DNA of 64,000 nucleotides, from contig NZ_FWXH01000008.1 of assembly GCF_900176305.1 (NCBI RefSeq), forward strand, positions 1 to 64,000. Direction: 5' to 3'. Source of the stretch: Clostridium acidisoli DSM 12555 (GTDB lineage Bacteria > Bacillota > Clostridia > Clostridiales > Clostridiaceae). A model generated the notes under the pieces. The model ran no database searches. It was not told the origin of the DNA and saw only the letters and a program-made list of their open reading frames with translations. Positions within the stretch are counted from its first letter, which is position 1, and every line of letters begins with the position of its first letter. Position numbers and translations under genes: made by a program. This document shows, in pieces, positions 18,375-28,504 of this stretch.

Positions 18375-18403
18375 TTGTATGTTATTAATAATAATACTAT
18401 AAT
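18375..18403 (+). promoter_or_regulatory. Possible promoter of the GSIII gene
   Basis: TTGTAT (18375-18380), 17 bp, TATAAT (18398-18403) within a low-complexity AT stretch; the -35 match is weak. The remaining leader to 18479 shows no recognised riboswitch. Confidence 0.4.
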
Positions 18404-18479
18404 AATAATATAATTATTAATAATATCGTAAATGGCAGATTGCTAGACTTTGCTTTGATTTAGAAAGGGGATTTTTCAA

Positions 18480-20567
18480 ATGGTAAAATTTATTGAAAAT
18501 TATGGTTCCAATGCATTTACAGATGCAGTTATGAAAGAACGTCTTCCAAAAGCTACGTATAAAGCTTTTAAAAAGACGGTTGAAAAAGGTACAGAACTTG
18601 ATTTAGAGGTAGCTAATGTAATTGCTACTGCGTTAAAAGATTGGGCTGTTGAAAAAGGGGCAACTCATTTTACTCACTGGTTCCAGCCTTTAACTGACAC
18701 TACAGCAGAAAAACATGATGCTTTCATAGCACCAAGTGGAGATGGAACAGCCTTACTTCAGTTTTCAGGAAAAGAATTGATTAAAGGAGAACCAGATGCA
18801 TCATCATTTCCATCAGGTGGTCTTCGTGCGACATGCGCTGCAAGAGGATATACTGCATGGGATGTAACATCACCTGCTTTTGTAAGGGATGGATCACTGT
18901 ATATTCCAACTGCATTTGTTTCATATACAGGAGAAGCTCTTGATAAAAAAATACCACTTCTTCGTTCAATGGAAGCTCTTTCAAAAGAATCAATTCGTAT
19001 ATTAAGAATACTAGGAAATACTACAACTAAAAAGGTGTTAACAACATTAGGGCCGGAACAGGAATATTTTTTAATTGATAAAAAAATGTATGATAAACGT
19101 CCAGATCTTATCTTTACTGGAAGAACATTATTTGGTTCAAAATCTCCTAAAGGACAAGAATTAGATGATCATTATTTTGGATCATTAAAACAAAGAGTTT
19201 CTGATTTTATGAAGGACGTAGATAAAGAACTCTGGGAACTTGGAATTTCAGCTAAAACAAAACATAATGAAGTTGCTCCATCACAACATGAATTAGCTAC
19301 AATTTTTATAGCAACAAATGTTGCAGCTGACAATAATGAAGTTGTTATGGATGTTATGAAGAAGACTGCCTTAAAGCATGGATTAGTTTGTTTATTACAT
19401 GAGAAACCTTTTGCAGGCATAAATGGTTCAGGAAAACACAATAACTGGTCTGTAAATACAGATGATGGAGAAAATCTTTTAAATCCGGGAAAAACTCCAA
19501 ATGAAAACACTCAATTCTTATTATTCTTAACTGCAGTTATAAAAGCTGTAGATGAATATTCTGATTTACTTAGAGCATCAGCAGCAAATTCAGGAAATGA
19601 TCATCGTTTAGGAGCTAATGAAGCACCACCAGCAATTATTTCTATATTTTTAGGCGACCAATTAGAGGATATAATTGAACAACTTGAAAATGGTCCAGCA
19701 ACTTCTTTGAAGACGGCTTCTGATTTAGATCTTGGAGTTTCAACGCTTCCAGTATTATCTAAAGATGCAACTGATAGAAATAGAACATCTCCTTTTGCAT
19801 TTACAGGAAATAAGTTTGAATTTAGAATGGTACCATCATCAGGTAACATAGCAGATTGTAATACGGTATTAAACACAATAGTTGCCGATGTACTTTCTGA
19901 AATAGCTGATAGGCTTGAAAAAGCTTCGGATGTAAAGGCAGAGAGCCAAGCTATATTAACTGAAATTGTAAAAGAACACAAAAAAATTATATTCAATGGC
20001 AATGGTTACTCAGACGAGTGGGTAGTAGAAGCAGAAAAAAGAGGTTTACCAAATGTAAAAACTACTGTGGAAGCAGCAAAAGCTTTAATATCAGAAAAAA
20101 ATATAGCGTTAATGGAAAAATTCGGGGTTTTAAGTAAGGAAGAAATGCATTCAAGGTATGAGGTAACTCTTGAAAACTATGCAACTACAATAAGCATAGA
20201 AGCAGCAACAACACTTTTGATAGCAAAACGTCAAATTTTACCTGCAGTTGTTAAATTTGAAACTAGCTTAGCTGAGTCAATTTCAGCTGTAAAAGCAGCA
20301 GGGGCTAGTGCTAGTGTTCAAAAAGAACTTTTAATTGAAACTGACACTCTTTTAAGCTCATTAAAAGCTAACATAGCTGCACTTGAGCTATCAGCAGAAA
20401 AGGCTGAAGGTTTAGATGGAGATGCTTATGATAAAGCACATTTCTATAAATTTGATGTATTTGAAAAGATGGGAGCAGTGAGAGAAGTAGCTGACAAACT
20501 CGAAACTATTGTCGATAGTGAACTTTGGCCATTACCAACTTACGGTGAACTTTTATTTACAGTATGA
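18480..20567 (+). CDS. glnN: Type III glutamine synthetase (GSIII)
   Basis: ATP-dependent synthesis of glutamine from glutamate and ammonium. At 695 residues it is far longer than GSI (about 450) and matches the GSIII class found in Bacteroidetes, cyanobacteria and clostridia. Catalytic segments are readable: [13 protein letters not shown] and [10 protein letters not shown], both GSIII signatures, plus the long C-terminal helical region specific to this class. ATG start behind AAAGGGG. It stands alone between two terminators but next to amtB-glnK, forming a nitrogen-assimilation block. Confidence 0.96.
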   Translation: MVKFIENYGSNAFTDAVMKERLPKATYKAFKKTVEKGTELDLEVANVIATALKDWAVEKGATHFTHWFQPLTDTTAEKHDAFIAPSGDGTALLQFSGKELIKGEPDASSFPSGGLRATCAARGYTAWDVTSPAFVRDGSLYIPTAFVSYTGEALDKKIPLLRSMEALSKESIRILRILGNTTTKKVLTTLGPEQEYFLIDKKMYDKRPDLIFTGRTLFGSKSPKGQELDDHYFGSLKQRVSDFMKDVDKELWELGISAKTKHNEVAPSQHELATIFIATNVAADNNEVVMDVMKKTALKHGLVCLLHEKPFAGINGSGKHNNWSVNTDDGENLLNPGKTPNENTQFLLFLTAVIKAVDEYSDLLRASAANSGNDHRLGANEAPPAIISIFLGDQLEDIIEQLENGPATSLKTASDLDLGVSTLPVLSKDATDRNRTSPFAFTGNKFEFRMVPSSGNIADCNTVLNTIVADVLSEIADRLEKASDVKAESQAILTEIVKEHKKIIFNGNGYSDEWVVEAEKRGLPNVKTTVEAAKALISEKNIALMEKFGVLSKEEMHSRYEVTLENYATTISIEAATTLLIAKRQILPAVVKFETSLAESISAVKAAGASASVQKELLIETDTLLSSLKANIAALELSAEKAEGLDGDAYDKAHFYKFDVFEKMGAVREVADKLETIVDSELWPLPTYGELLFTV

Positions 20568-20606
20568 TAAACAAGGGGATTTGATTATTCATAATAGTTA
20601 GAAATT

Positions 20607-20643
20607 GCGAAGCATAGGTGAAGGGTTTTCACCTATGCTTCGC
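20607..20643 (+). terminator. Stem-loop after the GSIII gene
   Basis: A perfect 16-bp stem, GCGAAGCATAGGTGAA with TTCACCTATGCTTCGC and a short loop. The following T tract is weak, but its strength and position support termination. Confidence 0.8.
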
Positions 20644-20661
20644 TTGTTCACTTCCTTGAAT

Positions 20662-20952
20662 TTATTTAATATTAAAAATTATGAATGCATCAATAAACAT
20701 ACTTACTGCACCTATAATGTAAAAAATTCTAGATAATTTCGCATTTTTCCCAAATATGAGACCTAATACAATAAACAATATTCCTATTAAATTAAACAGC
20801 AATGATAAACTTTTAATATTTATTATAGTCACCTCCATTGTATATTTTATAAACGCAACATTTATATTTATTGTCTTAAAAATAACATAACATATCCAAT
20901 ATATAATTCCAATAAAAATTATCATTAATTCCAAATTTTTTATTTTAATCAT
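20662..20952 (-). CDS. Small hydrophobic membrane protein (start uncertain)
   Basis: The open frame gives up to 96 residues, mostly hydrophobic, with up to three membrane segments. No ribosome site precedes the outermost ATG (20952). A good GGAGGTGA lies inside the frame (about 20829-20836, minus strand), which suggests the real product starts just downstream at a non-standard codon (ATA/ATT or a later TTG) and is only about 50-55 residues with two helices (SLLFNLIGILFIVLGLIFG and IFYIIGAVSMFIDAFIIF). Function unknown. Confidence 0.45.
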   Translation of the reverse strand: MIKIKNLELMIIFIGIIYWICYVIFKTININVAFIKYTMEVTIINIKSLSLLFNLIGILFIVLGLIFGKNAKLSRIFYIIGAVSMFIDAFIIFNIK

Positions 20953-21255
20953 TTATAAGGAATGGAAAATCGTCAGAAATGGCGGTTCTCTTTATTATGG
21001 ACTTTAGTCTGCTGAAAATGCTAAGAAGGCGAAACAATAAAACAACCGTTATGCGGGTGCGGCACAGGAGCTATACGAAAAATAATATACAGTTAATACA
21101 AAGAAAGTTGATTATATCATATATAGTTGATTATTTGTAAAAAATGTACATTGAAACAAATAAGAGATATAATAGTATAATAATTAAAATTTCAGTATAT
21201 AGTGAAACAAGTTGGGATGCAGGCTACGGTGAATAATTAAAAGGAGGAAGGGACA
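20953..21255. other. Intergenic region with a GC-richer patch
   Basis: About 20960-21070 is visibly richer in G and C than its surroundings (for example GTTATGCGGGTGCGGCACAG) and has short open frames with no good ribosome site. It looks like a relic of foreign DNA or an unrecognised RNA; I could not match it to a known riboswitch. The rest is AT-rich leader of the downstream permease gene. Confidence 0.4.
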
Positions 21256-23424
21256 TTGAAAAAGCTAGTTTATGTTGTAGTAATATTAATTTCAATGTTC
21301 TCTTTTTTTATGTTGTTTAGTGAATCTGAAATTAAATGTGTAAATAGCATAAAAAATATTGAGGGAACTTTAGATAATAGTTATAAGATAACAATTCCTA
21401 ATGTAGTAACGAATGAAAATCAAAAAAAAATATATGCAATAATGAAGAAAGATTTAGATAAATATAAAGGAAATATATACTACTCAAGAGAAAATGAAGA
21501 AATTAAGAACGGAAAAACCATAAATAAGTTAGTAAAATATGTATATTTCAATAATTTAAATTATTTTACCAATTTAAGCTTGTCAGAAGGAAGAAGTTTT
21601 AAAATAAGTGAAAATGAAAGCAACTTATTTTTATCCACAGAGAAAACCAATGATAGCAAACAAATAGGAAGAATTGCATCAATTGATAATGAAGACGTTG
21701 TTGAAGTGAGGGCATTATCAAATCTTGCTGATACAGGATTCTTAGATGGTTATTGCTATGTTCAATTTCAAAAAGCAGGCGATTTAAATAATTTTATTAA
21801 AGATTTAAATAAAGACTTAAATATAAACGGAGTAAATAGAGCAATAAGTGATAATTATGAACAACATAACTTTTCATATGAATGGTTTATAATTTTGGGA
21901 TTGTACTTTTTCTGTATGCTTATAATAGTATATGACATATTAAAATCCTATAAAAAAATAGCAATAAAAAAAATGCTGGGTTTTACTAAGTTAGATATAT
22001 ACACATCATATCTTAAAAGAGTAGTGTTTATTCAAATATTAGCGCAAATTATAATAACAGCAATTTTATGCTTGACTAAATTCCAAAATTACAATAAATA
22101 TGTAGGTATATTTTTAGGAACTTTATTTTTGAATTATATTGTTGAACTTATATTGTTGATATTTTTTGTGAGTATACCATTTATATATATAAATAAAATA
22201 AGAATATCAGCAATGATTAAAAATAAACAGCCAACAAAGGAGATATTAGTATTCAATAATGTTATAAAAATAATATTCATAATAGGTTTTTTTATAGTAA
22301 TGAAATTTATTATGCAAGATTTTAGTGCATTTACAAATATATATTCTAAATCCTTTGAAAAATGGGATGAAGTAAGTAATTATGTTGTTCTGCCAGAGAT
22401 AACTAATGCCACCCATGATTTTAGAACATATTTGGGAAGCAATAAGTCATTGAATGATCAAAAGCAGATATATACATATTTCAATAAAAAAGGTGCTATA
22501 TTGGCTGATTTTAGTGAATTTACGCCGATGGTTAGACCAATGAGATTAAAAGAAACCAAATATCCATATGAAAGTGATAATGTTTGGGTTAATGAAAACT
22601 ATTTAAAATTAAATCCTATTTATGATATAAACGGAAATGCTGTGAGTATTTCAGAAAATGATGAGAGGGAAATAATACTGGTACCAGAAAAATATAAAAA
22701 ATATGAAAAAGCTATTATAGCTAAAAATAAATTTTGGAACAGTGGATATGGCAATGATACATTTGCACAAAATAGACAAATAAAAATTATATGGATAAAG
22801 AATAATCAATCGATATTTAGTTACAATTTAGATGTAAGTCCTAATAATAATAATTGTGTAACAGATGCTTTTGTAAACATTAGAACTGAAAATAATGGTG
22901 GATTAAGCGATTATGCTATTGTATTTGGATATAGTGGCAACCCATTTAAGATTAAACTAGATTCTAGTATTAGTGTTGATAAAAATATAAGGCCTGAATT
23001 AAAAAAATATGGTTATTCTCAGTATATATCTAAAATTTCAAAGGTAAATGAGATGGTAGCAGCTGATAGCTCTACAGTAAAACAAAAAATGTATCTATAT
23101 CTAGGAATAGCTTTATTACTATTAATAGGTTTAATTTTAATTATATTGCAGAATGTATTTAATTTTTTCAATCAATATAAACAATATCTAGCAATTAGGT
23201 ATTTACATGGATATGGTATTTTTGAAAAGTATAAAGAATATTTTGCTTTAATGTTAGCTAGTTGGATATTAATATCTGCTGGTTTATATAGCTTTAGATT
23301 AGTTGATTTATATTTTCAAATAAAATTATCATTAATTATAATTTTATTTGAATTGATAGCATCAATAGTATTAATACTAATTCAAGAGAAAAAAAATATA
23401 ACTAATGTTATAAAAGGGAGTTAG
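21256..23424 (+). CDS. Bacteriocin-associated FtsX-like permease (lactococcin-972 type)
   Basis: A 722-residue membrane protein with an N-terminal helix, a large extracytoplasmic domain, a cluster of helices at about 205-335, a second extracytoplasmic domain (about 355-600) and C-terminal helices. This layout and the partner ATPase match the family annotated as bacteriocin-associated integral membrane (immunity) proteins. TTG start at 21256 behind AAGGAGGAAG. The ATPase gene follows after 4 bp. It is expected to export, or protect against, a lactococcin-972-like peptide; no full precursor gene is visible beside it. The family call is from architecture and memory. Confidence 0.75.
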   Translation: MKKLVYVVVILISMFSFFMLFSESEIKCVNSIKNIEGTLDNSYKITIPNVVTNENQKKIYAIMKKDLDKYKGNIYYSRENEEIKNGKTINKLVKYVYFNNLNYFTNLSLSEGRSFKISENESNLFLSTEKTNDSKQIGRIASIDNEDVVEVRALSNLADTGFLDGYCYVQFQKAGDLNNFIKDLNKDLNINGVNRAISDNYEQHNFSYEWFIILGLYFFCMLIIVYDILKSYKKIAIKKMLGFTKLDIYTSYLKRVVFIQILAQIIITAILCLTKFQNYNKYVGIFLGTLFLNYIVELILLIFFVSIPFIYINKIRISAMIKNKQPTKEILVFNNVIKIIFIIGFFIVMKFIMQDFSAFTNIYSKSFEKWDEVSNYVVLPEITNATHDFRTYLGSNKSLNDQKQIYTYFNKKGAILADFSEFTPMVRPMRLKETKYPYESDNVWVNENYLKLNPIYDINGNAVSISENDEREIILVPEKYKKYEKAIIAKNKFWNSGYGNDTFAQNRQIKIIWIKNNQSIFSYNLDVSPNNNNCVTDAFVNIRTENNGGLSDYAIVFGYSGNPFKIKLDSSISVDKNIRPELKKYGYSQYISKISKVNEMVAADSSTVKQKMYLYLGIALLLLIGLILIILQNVFNFFNQYKQYLAIRYLHGYGIFEKYKEYFALMLASWILISAGLYSFRLVDLYFQIKLSLIIILFELIASIVLILIQEKKNITNVIKGS

Positions 23425-23428
23425 CTAC

Positions 23429-24064
23429 ATGGGTATAATTGAATTAAAAAATATAAATAAGCACTATGGAGAACATAAAATTTTAAACAACTTTTCTTTG
23501 GATATAAATAAAGGAGAAATGGTTGCAATTACAGGAGCTAGTGGCCGTGGGAAAAGTACAATTCTAAATATAATGGGATTACTTGAAGGTTTTGATAGTG
23601 GGGACTATTTAATTGACGGTGAAAAAAATGTAAAAGTAAATAGCAGAAGATCTGTTAAAATTTTAAGAGAAACTATAAACTATTTATTCCAAAATTTCGC
23701 ATTAATTGATGAGGAATCTGTAGGTTATAATTTAGAATTAGCTCTAAAGTATGTTAGAGCTAATAAGACTGAAAAGAAAAATATGATAAAAAATGCATTA
23801 AATCAAGTTGGGTTAGATGGCTATGAGAAAAAAAAGATATATGAGCTTAGTGGAGGAGAACAACAGAGAGTCTCCATATCAAGATGCATGCTAAAGCCAT
23901 CAAAAATAATATTAGCAGATGAACCAACGGGCTCATTGGATGAAAGTAATGTTAAGTTAGTATTAAACTTATTAAAAGTTTTAAATGAGAAAGGAAAAAC
24001 AGTTATTATTGTAACGCATGATAAATTTGTTGCTAGTAATTGTACTAGAGAGATCTCTCTTTGA
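23429..24064 (+). CDS. ABC transporter ATP-binding protein (lactococcin-972/MacB type)
   Basis: A 211-residue ATPase of the LolD/MacB class: Walker A GASGRGKST (about 37-45; an Arg replaces the usual Ser/Gly), signature LSGGEQQRVSISR, Walker B ILADEPTGSLD and the H-loop VTHD. Such ATPases pair with FtsX-like permeases; the upstream gene is that partner (4-bp gap). The C-terminus is short, ending soon after the H-loop, as is normal for this group. A strong bidirectional terminator follows. Confidence 0.88.
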   Translation: MGIIELKNINKHYGEHKILNNFSLDINKGEMVAITGASGRGKSTILNIMGLLEGFDSGDYLIDGEKNVKVNSRRSVKILRETINYLFQNFALIDEESVGYNLELALKYVRANKTEKKNMIKNALNQVGLDGYEKKKIYELSGGEQQRVSISRCMLKPSKIILADEPTGSLDESNVKLVLNLLKVLNEKGKTVIIVTHDKFVASNCTREISL

Positions 24065-24105
24065 ACTTTAACCAGTTGCTTGGCAATTTCTTTGTATTGA
24101 GTAAC

Positions 24106-24146
24106 AAAAAAGATTCAGACCACAAATTGTAGTCTGAATCTTTTTT
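24106..24146. terminator. Bidirectional terminator between the ABC pair and metY
   Basis: Perfect 15-bp inverted repeat AAAAAAGATTCAGAC / GTCTGAATCTTTTTT, with A and T runs that let it work for the converging genes on both strands. Confidence 0.92.
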
Positions 24147-24151
24147 ATAGA

Positions 24152-25456
<1,305 letters not shown>

Positions 25457-25492
25457 TTATATATTTAAATTTTTTTATTAGCAGTAAAAAAT

Positions 25493-26410
25493 TTAGTTAA
25501 GTATATTTAAATCATAAGGTGTTTCCTGATACACATAATAATTTAACCAATTTAAGAATAATAAATTTGCATGACTTCTCCATTTTGATAGAGGTGTTTT
25601 ATTAATATCATCATCAGGAAAATAATTTTTAGGTATTTCTATATAAATACCATTGGAGGTATCCCTTATATATTCATCTCTTAGAGAAAAGGTATCATAT
25701 TCAGAATGCCCTGTAACAAAAATCTGACGGCCACCTTTTGTTGCAATTATATATGGACCAGCTTCGTCTGATTCGGCAAAAATTTCAAGTTCAGGAACAT
25801 TGTTTATATCTTCTTTTAAAAATTCTGTATGTCTAGAATGTGGTACATAAAAGTCATCATCAAATCCAAAAAGTAGTTTTACATTTTTTTTATTTATTTT
25901 GTGAGAAAAAACTCCAAATAATTTTTTATCTAAATCATGTTTAGGAATATTAAAGTGATGATAGAGTCCAGCTTGTGCACCCCAACAAATATGGAAGGTG
26001 GAGTATACATTTGTGAGGCTCCAATCCATTATTTCAGTTAATTCCTCCCAGTAGTCTACGTCTTCAAATTTAAGTTGCTCAACAGGCGCACCTGTTATTA
26101 TCATGCCATCAAATTTTCTATCTTTTATAGCATCAAATGTTTCATAATATTTAAAAAGATATTCATTAGAAGTATTCTTTGATAAATGTGATTTTGGATA
26201 AATTAATGTTATATCAACCTGCAGCGGTGAATTGCCTAGAAGTCGTAATAATTGTGTTTCAGTAACAGTTTTGATAGGCATTAAGTTTAATATTACTATA
26301 TTAAGAGGACGTATATCTTGTTTTACAGCACGATCTTCGCTCATTACAAATATATTTTCCTCTTTTAATATTTTAGCAGCAGGAAGATCATCAGATATAT
26401 TTATTGGCAT
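25493..26410 (-). CDS. metA: Homoserine O-acetyltransferase (MetA family)
   Basis: Activates homoserine for methionine synthesis. The 305-residue protein has the MetA fold with nucleophile Cys142 in FHICWGAQ and the later GHSEYD histidine. Residue 111 is Glu (GAPVEQL); in this family Glu here has been linked to acetyl-CoA use and Gly to succinyl-CoA, so I call it an acetyltransferase. That agrees with the downstream O-acetylhomoserine sulfhydrylase. ATG behind AAGGAGG. First gene of a SAM-riboswitch-controlled operon. Confidence 0.95.
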   Translation of the reverse strand: MPINISDDLPAAKILKEENIFVMSEDRAVKQDIRPLNIVILNLMPIKTVTETQLLRLLGNSPLQVDITLIYPKSHLSKNTSNEYLFKYYETFDAIKDRKFDGMIITGAPVEQLKFEDVDYWEELTEIMDWSLTNVYSTFHICWGAQAGLYHHFNIPKHDLDKKLFGVFSHKINKKNVKLLFGFDDDFYVPHSRHTEFLKEDINNVPELEIFAESDEAGPYIIATKGGRQIFVTGHSEYDTFSLRDEYIRDTSNGIYIEIPKNYFPDDDINKTPLSKWRSHANLLFLNWLNYYVYQETPYDLNILN

Positions 26411-26502
26411 AAGATTCCTCCTTAATTTAAATAAATCTTACTTATCATATATGTATAATCGGTAATGGAGGGAAAGTATCCTGAAAATAAAAAACATAAG
26501 TA

Positions 26503-26542
26503 TAATAAAAAAAGTTGTTTTTCGATAGGGAAAAACAACTTT
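26503..26542 (-). terminator. Attenuator of the metA SAM-I riboswitch
   Basis: Inverted repeat AAAGTTGTTTTTC / GAAAAACAACTTT (26511-26542), followed on the minus strand by a T run. Lying between aptamer and metA, it is the expression platform: SAM binding should favour this terminator. Confidence 0.9.
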
Positions 26543-26560
26543 GAGAAGTCAAAATCTTTT

Positions 26561-26666
26561 CCTTATCTTTCAGAAATAATCTGTTGGAATTAACACCATA
26601 CATTCAAATGAAAAATGCTGGTTGTCGGGTTTCAAAGGGCCAATCCCTCCACCGCTCTTGATAAGA
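26561..26666 (-). promoter_or_regulatory. SAM-I (S-box) riboswitch
   Basis: Read on the minus strand the element opens with CTTATCAAGAG, then GGTGGAGGGA, GGCCC and TGAAACCCGACAACC, the hallmark S-box core; the closing GATAAG pairs with the opening CTTATC to form P1. It precedes metA-metY and should switch them off when SAM is abundant. Confidence 0.97.
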
Positions 26667-26683
26667 TTTATTTAATTTATTAC

Positions 26684-26712
26684 ATACTATACCAAAATAA
26701 TGTATTTGTCAA
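26684..26712 (-). promoter_or_regulatory. Promoter of the metA-metY operon
   Basis: On the minus strand: TTGACA (26712-26707), 17-bp spacer, TAGTAT (26689-26684), just upstream of the riboswitch. Confidence 0.75.
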
Positions 26713-26722
26713 TAAAATATTT

Positions 26723-28504
26723 TTAAGAATTTTGTTTGATTAGATAACTGTAATATGAACCACTTTTTATAAGTTCAGAGTGATTTCCTTCTTCAACTAT
26801 TTTACCATTTTTCATAACAATTATCTTATTTGCATTTCTTATTGTAGAGAGTCTATGGGCAATTACTAGAGTGGTTCTGCCTTTGGAAATATTGTCTATG
26901 GCCTTTTGTATTAGCTTTTCAGTTTGAGTGTCTATGTTAGCTGTAGCTTCATCAAATACAAAAACAGAAGGATCATGTGCTAATGCTCTTGCAAAGGATA
27001 TTAATTGTTTTTCACCAGCTGAAAGCGTATTACCTCTTTCCATAACAGGTTCATCTATACCATTTTCACAGTTAGAAATAAAGTTATTAAAAGAAGACAT
27101 TTCCACAGCTTCATTTATTTTTTGATCCTCAATTTCATCATTTAAGGTTATGTTGCTTTTTATAGTACCAGAGAATAAAAAAACATCTTGAAGTACAACT
27201 GCAATATTTTTTCTTAGAACCTTAAGTTTTATATCATTTATATTTATACCGTCGATTAAGATTTCACCTTTTTGGACCTTGTAAAAGCCATTTATGAGAC
27301 TTATTATTGTAGATTTTCCAGCCCCTGTTTCACCTACAAAAGCCACAGTTTCACCTTTTGCAACTTTAAAACTTAAATCTTTAAGTATCCAGTCAGTGTT
27401 ATTGTATGCAAACCATACATTTTTAAATTCTATATTTCCTTCAATTTTATCTAGGGAAAGACCGCTATCTAGGTCTTCAAGGGTTTTATTTTGATCAAGT
27501 AATTCAAAAATTCTATCTGCAGAAACTAATGCTGATTGTATCGTAGTATATTGATCTGCTAAATCAGATATTGGATCAAAAAATTGTTTTATGTAAGTTG
27601 TAAATGCATATAAAACTCCAATTTCAAGTGTATGATTTCCTATTTTATTAACCCCATAAAAAAGTATCAAAGCTATGGTTAGATTTTCAAATAACTGAGT
27701 ACCAGGTTTAAGAATGCTGTTTAACCTAACCTGAAGTAAAGTGCTTTTAAAATAGTGATCATTTAGGTTTTCAAATTCCTTTTTCTTCTCTAATTCTGCT
27801 CTAAACAGCTGTATTAATTTCATACCAGATATGCTTTCGGCCATAAAACCATTAATTTTTCCTATTAAAGTTTTCATATTCAAAAAATTTGTTTTTATCT
27901 TTTTCTTAAGTAGAAAAAGAATTATAGACATAATTGGTAGGACAGAAAGTGAAATTAATGCAAGCTTAAAATTTAACATAAACATTGCATACATTATACC
28001 AATTAAAAGAAACACGTCTTGAAATAAGTTTAATATTACATCTGTATACATGTCGCTTATAGCCTCAACATCATTAGTTGCTCTAGTTATAAGACGACCT
28101 GAAGAATTTTTATCTAGGTAGCTAAGGGGCAATAATTCTATTGTTTTAAAAACGTGGCCTCTTAGATTTCTTAAAATATCTTGACCAACCTTATTTATTA
28201 AGTTTTCCTGTGTATATGCAAAAAAATTTCCTGAAATTGATACAAGTAAATATAATATTCCCATATTTACTATTGAGTATAAACCTTTAGAAGGAATATG
28301 TTTTATTAGGAAATCATCTATAACAAGTTTTAGTATATATGGTTTTATTATCAATGATACGTTTATTAGTAAAACGCAGATTGCTGCAATAATTATTCTC
28401 CTCATATGGGGGATTGTAAGCTTTAATAATCTTTTTAAACTACTTTCATTACGATGTTTGTAGTCCACGTTTTCCATCATTAGATTGTTCAATGTAGATT
28501 TCAT
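26723..28504 (-). CDS. ABC multidrug exporter half-transporter, canonical-site subunit
   Basis: Fused membrane/ATPase protein, 593 residues from the ATG at 28504, chosen because AAAGGGTGA precedes it (a GTG at 28513 is also possible). Six-helix exporter domain to about 320, then the ATPase: Walker A GETGAGKST, signature LSAGEKQL (Ala for the usual first Gly), Walker B VFVFDEATANIDT with the catalytic Glu. It partners the upstream gene, whose catalytic residue is Asp, so the two form a heterodimer with one degenerate ATP site, as in LmrCD/BmrCD-type exporters. The start lies within the 3' end of the partner gene. Confidence 0.92.
   Translation of the reverse strand: MKSTLNNLMMENVDYKHRNESSLKRLLKLTIPHMRRIIIAAICVLLINVSLIIKPYILKLVIDDFLIKHIPSKGLYSIVNMGILYLLVSISGNFFAYTQENLINKVGQDILRNLRGHVFKTIELLPLSYLDKNSSGRLITRATNDVEAISDMYTDVILNLFQDVFLLIGIMYAMFMLNFKLALISLSVLPIMSIILFLLKKKIKTNFLNMKTLIGKINGFMAESISGMKLIQLFRAELEKKKEFENLNDHYFKSTLLQVRLNSILKPGTQLFENLTIALILFYGVNKIGNHTLEIGVLYAFTTYIKQFFDPISDLADQYTTIQSALVSADRIFELLDQNKTLEDLDSGLSLDKIEGNIEFKNVWFAYNNTDWILKDLSFKVAKGETVAFVGETGAGKSTIISLINGFYKVQKGEILIDGININDIKLKVLRKNIAVVLQDVFLFSGTIKSNITLNDEIEDQKINEAVEMSSFNNFISNCENGIDEPVMERGNTLSAGEKQLISFARALAHDPSVFVFDEATANIDTQTEKLIQKAIDNISKGRTTLVIAHRLSTIRNANKIIVMKNGKIVEEGNHSELIKSGSYYSYLIKQNS

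Noticed and set aside
18253-18479. ANTAR or glutamine-riboswitch leader before the GSIII gene
   Set aside because: I found no pair of hexaloop hairpins and no terminator after them; the stretch is mostly simple AT repeats.
20997-21141. Short frame starting MDFSLLKMLRRRNNKT
   Set aside because: No ribosome site, basic low-quality product, lies in the GC-richer patch; kept only as part of the region note.
20953-21255. Possible c-di-GMP or other riboswitch before the bacteriocin-type permease
   Set aside because: CTAAG and GGCGAAAC strings are present, but the conserved order of GEMM or other known classes is not.
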